Shown: in pieces, positions 1 to 6,434 of the stretch
How positions within the stretch are numbered: the stretch's first letter is position 1
Layout of the letters: each line of letters opens with the position of its first letter
NCBI GenBank assembly: GCA_012798155.1
Contig: JAAZNR010000566.1
Coordinates: 1-13,589, forward strand
From: Thermogutta sp.
GTDB lineage: Bacteria; Planctomycetota; Planctomycetia; Pirellulales; Thermoguttaceae
DNA: 13,589 nt
Direction of reading: 5' to 3'
The notes under the pieces: model-generated
Told to the model about the DNA's origin: nothing
What the model saw: the letters and a program-made list of their open reading frames with translations, nothing else
Databases searched by the model: none
Made by a program: the position numbers and the translations under genes

Positions 1-2
1 CA

Positions 3-833
3 ATGGCAAGCACGGCAACCGCCGCCTGGACGATCCTTCGCATCAGCATCGAGGAGCGCCTCGTGTATCGGGGCGATTTCATGCTGGGGGCGTTGATGCG
101 GTTCTTGCCGATCGTCACCCAAATCTTTCTCTGGGCGGCCATCTTCTCGGCGATGCAGGCCGCGACGACCGGCAACGTCACCGTCGCCGGATACCGCTAT
201 CAGGACATGGTCGCGTACTATTTGCTGACCATGATCAGTCGCGCCTTCTCCAGCATGCCGGGGCTGGCGTCCGGAATTGCCCGTGAGATACGCTCCGGCG
301 CCATCAAGCGATTCCTGGTGCAGCCGGTCGATATGTTGTTCTTCCTGCTGCTTTACCGGGCGGCGCACAAGCTGGTCTACTACGGGGTGGCGCTGATCCC
401 CTTCGCCGTGGTGTTTTACTTGTGCCGCGGCTTCTTCGTGGAGACTCCCCAGGGCTGGGTTTGGGCGGCCTACGTCGCCTCGTTGCTCATGGCTTTCCTG
501 CTGGCCTTCTTTCTGGAAGCGGCGATCGGGATGTTGGGATTCTGGTTCTTGGAGGTCAGCTCGCTGCTGTTCGTTTACATGCTGCTGAGTTTTTTCTTCT
601 CGGGCCACATGTTCCCCATCGATATGCTGCCGCAACCGTGGGCCGTGGTCGTCAAACTGATTCCCCTGCAATACCTGGCCTATTTCCCGGCGGCGGTGTT
701 TTTGGGCAAGGTGCAAGGGGTCGCCTTGGTGCAAGGATTGGCTGTGCAAGCGGCCTGGACGCTGGCCTTCTTCGTGCTGGCCCGTTGGGCCTGGCGGCAC
801 GGCACTCGCCGCTACAGCGCCTTTGGAGGGTGA
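3..833 (+). CDS. ABC-2 type transporter permease (COG4587-like)
   Basis: 276-residue integral membrane protein, probably one half of the membrane channel of an ABC exporter. It shows about six hydrophobic segments (roughly residues 27-50, 66-80, 111-140, 151-175, 178-200 and 235-262). The cytosolic stretch at 93-110, with [16 protein letters not shown], matches the element between membrane segments that is typical of the ABC-2 permease group PF06182 (DUF990), where it reads roughly 'I-x-G-x-(L/I)-x-x-x-L-x-(R/Q)-P-(I/V)'. The ATG lies two bases from the left edge, so its ribosome binding site cannot be seen and a slightly earlier start cannot be excluded; the length is normal for the family. 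The next gene is a second permease of the same superfamily 6 bases downstream, the usual COG4586-COG4587-COG3694 arrangement. The ATPase (COG4586) would be expected immediately upstream, outside the window. The substrate is unknown. Confidence 0.88.
   Translation: MASTATAAWTILRISIEERLVYRGDFMLGALMRFLPIVTQIFLWAAIFSAMQAATTGNVTVAGYRYQDMVAYYLLTMISRAFSSMPGLASGIAREIRSGAIKRFLVQPVDMLFFLLLYRAAHKLVYYGVALIPFAVVFYLCRGFFVETPQGWVWAAYVASLLMAFLLAFFLEAAIGMLGFWFLEVSSLLFVYMLLSFFFSGHMFPIDMLPQPWAVVVKLIPLQYLAYFPAAVFLGKVQGVALVQGLAVQAAWTLAFFVLARWAWRHGTRRYSAFGG
825..830 (+). promoter_or_regulatory. Shine-Dalgarno site of the second ABC-2 permease
   Basis: GGAGGG sits inside the last codons of the first permease gene, 9 bases before the ATG at 840. 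With the stop at 831-833 this suggests translational coupling of the two permeases. Confidence 0.75.
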
Positions 834-839
834 CCGCCG

Positions 840-1676
840 ATGCCGCGATTCGCACGTTCCTGGGCCGTCTTCCTGACCTTCGCCCGCAACAGCCTGATCC
901 GCGACATGACCTTTCGCGCCAATTTCCTCCTGGAACTGGCGTCCTCGCTGTCATGGGTCTTCATGAACTTGGGCTTCTACCTCCTGATTTTCAGTTACAC
1001 GCCTTCCATCGGGGCGGGGACCGGTTGGGGGAAATGGGAGTTCTTCGCCTTCGTGGGCACGGGCCTGATCATCAACAGCTTGACAGGCATGTTCTTCATG
1101 ACCAACGGCGAGGAATTCGGCGAGATGATCCGCACCGGCACGCTCGACTTCGCCCTGCTCAAGCCCATCGACACGCAATTCCTCGTCTCCTTGCAGCGGG
1201 TGGAGTGGTCCGGCGTGGGAAACCTGCTGGTGGGCATCGCGCTGGTATTGGTTTCCGCAACCTATCTGAAGGCGCCCCTTGGGGTGTTGCCGGCGGCCCT
1301 GTACGGTCTGTTCGTGCTCTGCGGGGTCGTGATACTCTATAGCCTGCTGTTCAGTTTCGCGGCCATGAGCGTGTGGCTGGGGCGGAATACCTCGCTCTTG
1401 GATTTTTGGTTTTACATCGTCAGTTTCAGCCGCTATCCCATGGAGATTTACCAGGGGCCGCTGGGACGCCCGATCCGCCGGTTTTTCTCGTTCGTCCTCC
1501 CCGTGCTGGTGGCCGTCAACGTGCCCGCCCGGGTATTGGTCCGACCGCTCTATCCGCAGGCGGCGAACGACCGGCTGTTCGCGCTCACCGCCCCGATCGC
1601 CGCGATCGCGAGTTTCGCCGTCTGCCGCTGGGTCTTTGTCGCCGCCTTGCGGAGTTACCGCAGCGCTAGCAGCTAA
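840..1676 (+). CDS. ABC-2 type transporter permease (COG3694-like)
   Basis: 278-residue integral membrane protein, the likely heterodimer partner of the preceding permease. Hydrophobic segments lie at about residues 28-52, 67-88, 118-142, 147-178, 216-236 and 247-270. The element EMIRTGTLDFALLKPID at 95-111 is the same family hallmark seen at 93-110 of the upstream protein, so the two are distant paralogs. The FSRYPMEIYQGP stretch at 196-207 resembles the conserved 'aRyP-x-x-(I/V)Y' region of COG3694 permeases (from memory of the family). The start is well supported by GGAGGG 9 bases upstream. No ATPase follows, so the system needs one from elsewhere, most likely encoded just left of the window. 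After this gene comes a 349-bp gene-free spacer with a mobile-like palindromic element, which probably marks the end of the transcription unit. Confidence 0.88.
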   Translation: MPRFARSWAVFLTFARNSLIRDMTFRANFLLELASSLSWVFMNLGFYLLIFSYTPSIGAGTGWGKWEFFAFVGTGLIINSLTGMFFMTNGEEFGEMIRTGTLDFALLKPIDTQFLVSLQRVEWSGVGNLLVGIALVLVSATYLKAPLGVLPAALYGLFVLCGVVILYSLLFSFAAMSVWLGRNTSLLDFWFYIVSFSRYPMEIYQGPLGRPIRRFFSFVLPVLVAVNVPARVLVRPLYPQAANDRLFALTAPIAAIASFAVCRWVFVAALRSYRSASS

Positions 1677-1754
1677 GGGAAACCGCGATGCGTCCCGAGC
1701 GGCGCTCGAAATCGTGAGTTTCCCCTGAATACCGAGATGCAATATCTTAAAACC

Positions 1755-1916
1755 GGACTTTTGCAAACTGCGCCCCTCTCCCTCTGGGAGAGGGGCAGCG
1801 GGTGAGGGCTTGGTGAAGTTGGGCAATCACGGCAAGCCGTTTTCGCGGCTAATTGCCCTCACCGTAACCCTCTTCCAAGGCGGACGAGAACTTGTCACCA
1901 CAATTTGCAAAAGTCC
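1755..1916. mobile_element. MITE-like palindromic element with 13-bp terminal inverted repeats
   Basis: About 162 bp bounded by GGACTTTTGCAAA (1755-1767) and its exact reverse complement TTTGCAAAAGTCC (1904-1916). Further in, 1786-1809 pairs imperfectly with 1855-1876, including the perfect 9-mer pair GGTGAGGGC (1801-1809) / GCCCTCACC (1855-1863). An 8-bp direct repeat TTAAAACC lies immediately left (1747-1754) and two bases beyond the right end (1919-1926), which may be a remnant target duplication. There is no credible coding capacity; a 65-codon open frame across its right half is not gene-like. It is best read as a non-autonomous insertion or a large intergenic palindrome. The family is not identified. 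Confidence 0.6.
1773..1795 (+). repeat. Perfect 10-bp inverted repeat (hairpin) inside the MITE-like element
   Basis: CCCCTCTCCC at 1773-1782, loop TCT, then GGGAGAGGGG at 1786-1795. RNA from this site would form a strong hairpin. There is no T-run after it, so intrinsic termination is not well supported, although it lies about 100 bases after the permease stop. The flanking GGGTGAGGGC resembles the dispersed CCCTCTCCC/GGGTGAGGG palindromes common in intergenic DNA of many bacteria (recognition by eye only). Confidence 0.7.
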
Positions 1917-1932
1917 AGTTAAAACCCAAGTG

Positions 1933-2012
1933 CTTGAAAGAATCCTCTTGTTCAAAAGAACCCTCTTTGCTCGAAAGAACCCTCTTGCCTGGAACCCTCT
2001 TGCTTGAAAGAA
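1933..2012. repeat. Degenerate 18-bp tandem repeat, about 4.5 copies
   Basis: The unit is close to CTTGAAAGAACCCTCTTG. Copies lie at 1933-1950, 1951-1969, 1970-1987, 1988-2002 (shortened) and 2003-2012 (partial). The last partial copy supplies the purine-rich GAAAGAAGG that probably serves as the ribosome binding site of the gene at 2026. No dyad symmetry or CRISPR-like spacing is seen. Confidence 0.75.
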
Positions 2013-2014
2013 GG
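2006..2014 (+). promoter_or_regulatory. Probable ribosome binding site of the first TIM-barrel gene
   Basis: GAAAGAAGG ends 11 bases before the ATG at 2026. The spacing is slightly long. It is partly built from the last copy of the upstream 18-bp repeat, so gain or loss of repeat copies could affect translation (inference). Confidence 0.45.
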
Positions 2015-2025
2015 CGGTACGCGGC

Positions 2026-2877
2026 ATGAAATGGTCATACAGCTCCAACGCCTATATGCGATTTTCCCTGGAGGAGACGGCGCGGCGGATCGCCGCCATC
2101 GGCTTCACCGGTCTGGAACTTTTGGCGGACGTACCGCACGCCTGGCCCGCCGGCTTGCTTCCCCGGACCGCCGAGGCGATCCGTGAGACCCTGCATCGGC
2201 ACGGCCTGGAAATCGCCAACATCAACGCCTTCATGATGAATGCCGTGGCGGACCCGCGGCAGCCGTACTGGCATCCCTCGTGGATCGAGCCGAGCTGGGA
2301 GTATCGGGCGATTCGCCGGGAGCATACCAAACGTACGATCGAGCTGGCGGCGGCCCTGGGCGCGCCGGGGCTTCAGACGGAGCCGGGCGGCCCGATTCCG
2401 CCGGGCTATTCCCGTCGCCACGCCCTGCAAATCTTCTACGACGAGCTGATGCCGTGCGTCGAAATCGCTGAACGGCTGGGCATCGATCTCTTGATCGAAC
2501 CCGAGCCGGACCTCCTCATCGAACGTCCCGAGCAATACCTGGAATTCGCGGAGCGGGTCGATTCGCCGCGGTTGGGCCTGAACTTCGACATCGGCCACTT
2601 TTTCTGCGTGGGCGAGGAGCCGCAGCGCTGGGTCCCGCTGCTGGCGGCCCATACGCGGCACTACCACATCGAAGACATCCCGCCCGACCGCCGGCACCGC
2701 CATTTGGTTCCCGGCCGGGGGGCGATCGACTTGGCGGCCGTCTTGCGTGCCATCCGCGACTCCGGCTATCAAGGCTGGATCACCGTGGAGCTGTATCCGT
2801 ACCTCGATCAACCGGATGAGGCAGGGGCCGAGGCCTTGGCGTACTTGAAGCGGCTGCTCGCCGGCTCCTCGGCATGA
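2026..2877 (+). CDS. Sugar phosphate isomerase/epimerase family TIM-barrel protein (first copy)
   Basis: 283-residue cytosolic protein of the xylose-isomerase-like TIM-barrel family (PF01261). Such enzymes isomerise or epimerise sugars, inositols or keto acids with a divalent metal. Candidate metal and catalytic residues stand at the expected strand ends: E158 in LLIEPEPD, D188 and H191 in NFDIGHFFC, H212/H214 with E216 in RHYHIED, and E255 in ITVELYPY. These are family-level assignments. There is no signal peptide. The start is fixed by the immediately structured sequence MKWSYSSNAYMRFSLEE, in which the first barrel strand begins at once. The protein is clearly paralogous to the one at 4152: both share EPEP, the DIGH motif, a His-x-His or His-Tyr-His site, and a G-x-G-x-(I/V)-D segment. 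Its neighbour is a UbiA-type prenyltransferase. It may fill the role of EboE, although classical EboE is longer (about 400 residues, from memory). The substrate is unknown. Confidence 0.85.
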   Translation: MKWSYSSNAYMRFSLEETARRIAAIGFTGLELLADVPHAWPAGLLPRTAEAIRETLHRHGLEIANINAFMMNAVADPRQPYWHPSWIEPSWEYRAIRREHTKRTIELAAALGAPGLQTEPGGPIPPGYSRRHALQIFYDELMPCVEIAERLGIDLLIEPEPDLLIERPEQYLEFAERVDSPRLGLNFDIGHFFCVGEEPQRWVPLLAAHTRHYHIEDIPPDRRHRHLVPGRGAIDLAAVLRAIRDSGYQGWITVELYPYLDQPDEAGAEALAYLKRLLAGSSA

Positions 2878-3021
2878 GACGGGAACTATCCGGGGAAATA
2901 TGAGACGGGAGCTATCCGGAGAAATACGAGACGCGAGCCGTCCAAGAATTGCGAGCCGTCCCGGAATATGAGACCGGAGCTTCCCGGCGAAAAAAGAGAC
3001 GGGAACCGTCCGGCAAAATCC
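2876..3021. repeat. Degenerate 26-bp tandem repeat, about 5.6 copies
   Basis: The unit begins GAGACGGGAGCTATCCGGAG and is followed by an A-rich end. Copies lie at 2876-2901, 2902-2927, 2928-2952 (25 bp), 2953-2969 (17 bp, internally deleted), 2970-2995 and 2996-3021. The first copy begins inside the stop codon (2875-2877) of the TIM-barrel gene. The unit is not a multiple of three and the region is not a convincing coding sequence. A related fragment, CCGGAGCTAT, recurs at about 3070-3079. The array fills most of the spacer before the UbiA gene. Confidence 0.8.
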
Positions 3022-3104
3022 CGCGGGCAAATCGCGATATCATGTATCATCTCATTAGCTCGGCGTATTCCGGAGCTATGCAGCAGAATCCCGCGGGCAA
3101 ATCG
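3017..3104. repeat. Exact 18-bp direct repeat pair upstream of the UbiA gene
   Basis: AATCCCGCGGGCAAATCG occurs at 3017-3034 and again, identically, at 3087-3104, with a period of 70 bp. Each copy contains the 8-bp palindrome CCCGCGGG. The second copy ends 35 bases before the chosen ATG. This may be a regulator site pair or a duplicated fragment of spacer DNA; the sequence does not decide. Confidence 0.7.
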
Positions 3105-3124
3105 TGACGACCTCGGCCCGCGGC

Positions 3125-3132
3125 GGAAGAGG
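3125..3132 (+). promoter_or_regulatory. Ribosome binding site that decides the UbiA start
   Basis: GGAAGAGG ends directly before an ATG at 3133 (0 spacing) but 6 bases before a second in-frame ATG at 3139. The spacing favours the second ATG. Confidence 0.6.
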
Positions 3133-3138
3133 ATGCCC

Positions 3139-4044
3139 ATGAACCCCATTCGCGCCTACTTGCAGTTGATCCGTCTGCCCAATCTGTTTACGACGGCGGC
3201 CGACGTCTTGGGCGGGACGGCGGTGGCCGCCGCCGCGGGAAGGGGCGGCGACGAGTCCACGCTGCTGGGTTTGGTGCTTGCGTCCCTCTGCCTGTACGCC
3301 GGCGGGGTGGCCCTCAACGACTGGGTCGATCGGGAGCGGGACGCCCGGGAGACGCCGCATCGGCCGATCCCCTCTGGGGCGGTTTCCGCCCGCGCGGCAT
3401 TGCGGCTGGCCGTCTTCCTCCTCACAGCGGGAACGCTCGCGGCGTTGGCGGTGGCGTTGGTGCTGTCTTCCGCGGCGACTGCCGTGACGGCCGTTTGCCT
3501 GACCTCGAGCATCCTCTTTTACAATTTGGTCGCGAAGAATCGGTGTTTCGGACCCGCCGCGATGGGGCTGTGCCGCTGTCTGAACTGGCTCTTGGCCATG
3601 AGTCCCGCCGCCGCCGTGTGGACCCTCTCGCACTGGGCGCTGCCGGTCGGGATGGGAATCTACGTCGCCGGCATCAGTTGGTTCGCGCGCCACGAGACGA
3701 CCGTTTCCTCTCGCTTCTACCCGGCGTTCGGGTGGACGCATTGGGTGGTGGGGATCGCCGTGTTCGGGATCTTCGGCATGGCCTACGAAGACGTGGCCGT
3801 GGATCGTTGGCGCTGGGCGGCGCTTTTGGGGCTGATCGCCCTGTGGTTGACCGTGCGGACGCTTTGGGCGATCCAGGACCCGGCCCCGCGACGCGTGCAA
3901 CTGGTCGTCACGCAGGCGATCTTGGCCGTGGTCGTGCTGGACGCCGCCGCGGTTTTCCTGGTGGCGGGGCCGGTGCTCGCGATTCCGGTCTTGGCCTTGA
4001 TCTTGCCCGCCGGCTGGCTGGGCCGTTGGCTGTACGCTACGTGA
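3139..4044 (+). CDS. eboC: UbiA-family prenyltransferase, EboC-like
   Basis: 301-residue multi-spanning membrane protein of the UbiA superfamily, whose members transfer prenyl or similar groups from a diphosphate onto an acceptor within the membrane. The first Asp-rich motif NDxxDxxxD is intact (N60, D61, D64, D68), followed by the conserved HRPIPSG (74-80). MGLCRCLN at 132-139 is the 'MGxCRxLN' signature I associate with the EboC subgroup. The usual second Asp-rich motif is not recognisable; GISWFARHETTVSSR (178-192) lies in its place and offers only E186. Eight or nine hydrophobic segments are visible. The ATG at 3139 is preferred because of ribosome binding site spacing; the frame continues open upstream to 2968 through repeat DNA that does not look coding. 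It is flanked by two TIM-barrel proteins and followed by an EboF-like phosphatase, supporting an ebo-type role. In other ebo clusters the proteins are implicated in handling or export of precursors (for example for scytonemin); the substrate here is unknown. Confidence 0.85.
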   Translation: MNPIRAYLQLIRLPNLFTTAADVLGGTAVAAAAGRGGDESTLLGLVLASLCLYAGGVALNDWVDRERDARETPHRPIPSGAVSARAALRLAVFLLTAGTLAALAVALVLSSAATAVTAVCLTSSILFYNLVAKNRCFGPAAMGLCRCLNWLLAMSPAAAVWTLSHWALPVGMGIYVAGISWFARHETTVSSRFYPAFGWTHWVVGIAVFGIFGMAYEDVAVDRWRWAALLGLIALWLTVRTLWAIQDPAPRRVQLVVTQAILAVVVLDAAAVFLVAGPVLAIPVLALILPAGWLGRWLYAT

Positions 4045-4140
4045 AAGACCGCCCCAGGCGCGCGTTGGAAGCGGCTTTCGGCGTGCTTCGACGGATCGTT
4101 GCCCCGGCCCGCTTTGCCGCGTTCCATTCTCGATGCTTGC

Positions 4141-4144
4141 GAGG
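4141..4144 (+). promoter_or_regulatory. Ribosome binding site of the second TIM-barrel gene
   Basis: GAGG lies 7 bases before the ATG at 4152 and supports that start inside a much longer open frame. The 107-bp spacer 4045-4151 shows no repeat or clear promoter. Confidence 0.55.
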
Positions 4145-4151
4145 CGAAATC

Positions 4152-5000
4152 ATGTTCCCGGCTTATAACACCAATGGGCTGCCGCACCACGATCCCCTGG
4201 TTGCCGTTGCCGCCTTGGCCGAGATCGGCTACCAGGGGGTGGCGCTGACCATCGATCACTACCTGCTAGCCCCCCATGACCCGCGCTGCCCGGAGCAACT
4301 CGCCGATCTGAAGGCCCTGTTGGATCGTCACCGATTGGATTCCGCGATCGAGACGGGCGGCCGCTTCCTGCTCGATCCGTGGCGGAAACACGAACCATCC
4401 CTGCTGACGGCGGATCCCGAGGGCAGACGGCGCCGGCTCGACTTTTATCGCCATGCGGTGGATTGTGCGGCCGCGCTTGGCAGCCGGTGCGTTTCGCTCT
4501 GGTCGGGCCGCGCGGCCGGCGATGCGACTTCCCAGTCCTCGCTCTGGGACCGTTTGACGGAAGGACTCCGCGAAACCTGCGACTACGCGGCCGAGCGGGG
4601 CATCAAGATAGCCTTCGAGCCGGAACCCGGCATGTGGATCGACACCACGGAAAAGGGTTTGCGGCTCTTGGATCGCGCGCGGCATCCCAACTTGTTCCTG
4701 ACCTTGGATATCGGCCATCTGCAATGCCAGGGCGAGTCGCCCGCCGGGCGCTACCTCCGCCTTTGCGGCGAGCGGCTGATCCACGTCCACCTGGACGATG
4801 CGCGACGAGGCGTGCACGAGCACCTCATGCTTGGGCAAGGCGAGGTCGATTGGGAGGACGTCTTGCGAACCCTCCATGAAATGGGGTATCAAGGGGCGTT
4901 GGCCGTGGAGTTGAGCCGCCACGGGCACGTGGGATTGCAGGCGGCGGCGGAGGCCTACGCCTTCCTGAAACCGCGGCTCGAATCGTTGCCGATCGCGTAG
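4152..5000 (+). CDS. Sugar phosphate isomerase/epimerase family TIM-barrel protein (second copy, possible EboE counterpart)
   Basis: 282-residue cytosolic protein of the xylose-isomerase-like TIM-barrel family. Candidate metal-site residues are E156 in AFEPEPG, D186 and H189 in LDIGHLQCQG, H211 and H213 in IHVHLDD, and E253 in LAVELSRHG; the spacing is nearly identical to that of the protein at 2026. Between them, HEHLMLGQGEVDW mirrors HRHLVPGRGAIDL of the first copy. The open frame extends far upstream over the UbiA gene, but that part is a shadow; the ATG at 4152 has a Shine-Dalgarno site and begins with the first barrel strand. The gene lies between the EboC-like and EboF-like genes, so it is the better candidate for the EboE role, though it is shorter than classical EboE. 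It could instead be a generic hydroxypyruvate- or inosose-type isomerase. No signal peptide. Confidence 0.85.
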   Translation: MFPAYNTNGLPHHDPLVAVAALAEIGYQGVALTIDHYLLAPHDPRCPEQLADLKALLDRHRLDSAIETGGRFLLDPWRKHEPSLLTADPEGRRRRLDFYRHAVDCAAALGSRCVSLWSGRAAGDATSQSSLWDRLTEGLRETCDYAAERGIKIAFEPEPGMWIDTTEKGLRLLDRARHPNLFLTLDIGHLQCQGESPAGRYLRLCGERLIHVHLDDARRGVHEHLMLGQGEVDWEDVLRTLHEMGYQGALAVELSRHGHVGLQAAAEAYAFLKPRLESLPIA

Positions 5001-5040
5001 CACGTGAATGTTGCGAATCGCGCGACGTGGAATAAGGGAC

Positions 5041-5074
5041 GTCCAAAATGTGGTCAGGTCCAGAATGTGGTTAG
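5041..5074. repeat. 17-bp tandem duplication before the EboF-like gene
   Basis: GTCCAAAATGTGGTCAG (5041-5057) is followed directly by GTCCAGAATGTGGTTAG (5058-5074), with two mismatches. The end of the second copy runs into the ribosome binding site. Confidence 0.8.
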
Positions 5075-5078
5075 GAGA
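5073..5078 (+). promoter_or_regulatory. Ribosome binding site that decides the EboF-like start
   Basis: AGGAGA lies 9 bases before the ATG at 5088. The frame is open back to an ATG at 5004, but that stretch covers the tandem duplication and has no site of this quality, so 5088 is chosen. Confidence 0.7.
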
Positions 5079-5087
5079 GATGTCGTG

Positions 5088-6434
5088 ATGGATATCCGCG
5101 CGGAATACGTGGTCTTGCTCTCGGTCGCCAATCTTCGCGAACGGGACGTGGAAAAGATGGGGAATCTCCACGAGATGACGGCGGGGGGGGAGATCGCCGA
5201 CTTGACGCCCGGCTTTCCCGCCCTGACGTGCCCCGTGCAAGCCAATATGACGACGGGCCGCGCGCCGGCGGATCACGGCGTCATCGCCAACGGGTTCTAT
5301 TGGCGGGAGCGGGACGAGGTCGAGATGTGGACCTCGCCCAACGAGTGCATCGAGTCGCCGCAATTATGGGACCTGCTTTATCACCACGAACAAGGCATCC
5401 CGTCGGCGGTGTGGTTCCCCTTGCATAGCAAGGAATGCGGGGCGGACTACGTCTGCACGCCCGCGCCTATCCACCTCCCCGACGGATCGGAGAAGATGTG
5501 GTGCTTTACGCGGCCGGAAGACCTCTATCCGCATCTTCGCGAGCAGTTGGGAGATTTTCCGCTGCACCGCTTTTGGGGGCCGCTGGCCAACATCGAATCC
5601 ACGCGGTGGATATTCGAGTCGGCGATCGAGGCGGCCCGGCTGTATCGGCCGGCCTTCTTCTACATCTATGTGCCGCATCTCGACTACGCGGCGCAAAAGT
5701 ATGGGCCGGATTCGCCGCAAGCCGAGGAGGCCGTCCGGGAGTTGGACTCGGCCCTGGGACGCTTGCATGAGGGAATGCGCGAGGTCCTGGGAGTGAATCC
5801 GCTGTGGATCGTGGCGGGCGAATACGCCATGACGCCCGTGCGGCACGTGCTCTATCCGAACCGCATTTTGCGAGAGGCCGGCCTGCTGAAAGTCCGCCAA
5901 GAGAGCGACGGGGAATACCTGGACACCGCCGAGAGCGACGCCTGGGCCTTGGCCGACCACCAGTGCTCGCATATCTTCGTGCGGCACGGCGAACCGGACA
6001 TCGTGCGGCGGGTCGTCGAACTGTTCCAAGGACGCGAGGGCGTGGCCGAGGTCCTGGCCGGCGCCGGACTCGGCCGCTACCACATCGACCACCCTCGCGG
6101 CGGGGAGGTCGTCGTGGTCTCTACTCCCGAGAGCTGGCAGGCCTACTACTATTGGCTGGATGACCGCCGGGCGCCCCCCTTCGCCCGGAAGGTGGACATT
6201 CACCGCAAGCCGGGCTACGATCCGGTGGAAATGTTCTTCGATCCCGCCACGCGGAGTATTCCCCTGGACGCGAGTCTGGTGCAAGGCTCCCACGGGGCGC
6301 CCGCCCGGGACGCGGCTCAAAAGACGGTCGTTGTGGCGTCGCAACCCGGCTTGGCGCCGGAGGGGCCGGTCCGCGATCGGGACGTGTTCCACATGGTCCT
6401 CAAGGCATTCGGGATGACCATGCCGGGGGTGTGA
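5088..6434 (+). CDS. eboF: Alkaline phosphatase superfamily protein (nucleotide pyrophosphatase/phosphodiesterase-like), EboF-like
   Basis: 448-residue protein without a signal peptide. It has the alkaline-phosphatase/type I phosphodiesterase fold pattern: candidate nucleophile T47 in PALTCPVQ, then TGRAPADHGVIANGFYW (56-72), HLDYAAQKYGP (197-207) with D199, ADHQCSH with D290 and H291, and GSHG with H402. The highly conserved FARKVDIHRKPGYDPVEMF (365-383) and the preceding YYYWLDD are what I recall of EboF and its relatives, as is the FWGP stretch at 162-165. Two canonical ligand positions differ from ordinary nucleotide pyrophosphatases: the first-strand Asp is missing (VVLLSVANL, 8-16) and the His expected four residues after D199 is Q203. 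As far as I recall such changes occur across the EboF group, so they may reflect a different substrate or metal use rather than decay. The gene closes the ebo-like set; 220 bp separate it from uvrA. Substrate unknown. Confidence 0.85.
   Translation: MDIRAEYVVLLSVANLRERDVEKMGNLHEMTAGGEIADLTPGFPALTCPVQANMTTGRAPADHGVIANGFYWRERDEVEMWTSPNECIESPQLWDLLYHHEQGIPSAVWFPLHSKECGADYVCTPAPIHLPDGSEKMWCFTRPEDLYPHLREQLGDFPLHRFWGPLANIESTRWIFESAIEAARLYRPAFFYIYVPHLDYAAQKYGPDSPQAEEAVRELDSALGRLHEGMREVLGVNPLWIVAGEYAMTPVRHVLYPNRILREAGLLKVRQESDGEYLDTAESDAWALADHQCSHIFVRHGEPDIVRRVVELFQGREGVAEVLAGAGLGRYHIDHPRGGEVVVVSTPESWQAYYYWLDDRRAPPFARKVDIHRKPGYDPVEMFFDPATRSIPLDASLVQGSHGAPARDAAQKTVVVASQPGLAPEGPVRDRDVFHMVLKAFGMTMPGV

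Noticed and set aside
422..1342. 306-codon plus-strand frame bridging the two permeases
   Set aside because: It is out of frame with both permeases and rich in Gly, Arg and His, with none of the expected membrane segments.
1773..1795. Intrinsic terminator for the permease genes
   Set aside because: The stem is strong, but there is no T-rich tail and the hairpin belongs to a larger palindromic element.
1810..2007. 65-codon open frame over the MITE-like element and 18-bp repeats
   Set aside because: Its translation is mostly a read-through of the palindrome and tandem repeats, with no ribosome binding site or family resemblance.
2876..3104. Possible CRISPR array
   Set aside because: The 26-bp units are directly adjacent, degenerate, of uneven length and without unique spacers; no cas gene is nearby.
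4266..5363. 365-codon minus-strand frame over the second TIM-barrel gene
   Set aside because: It overlaps two well-supported plus-strand genes, and its translation looks compositionally biased.
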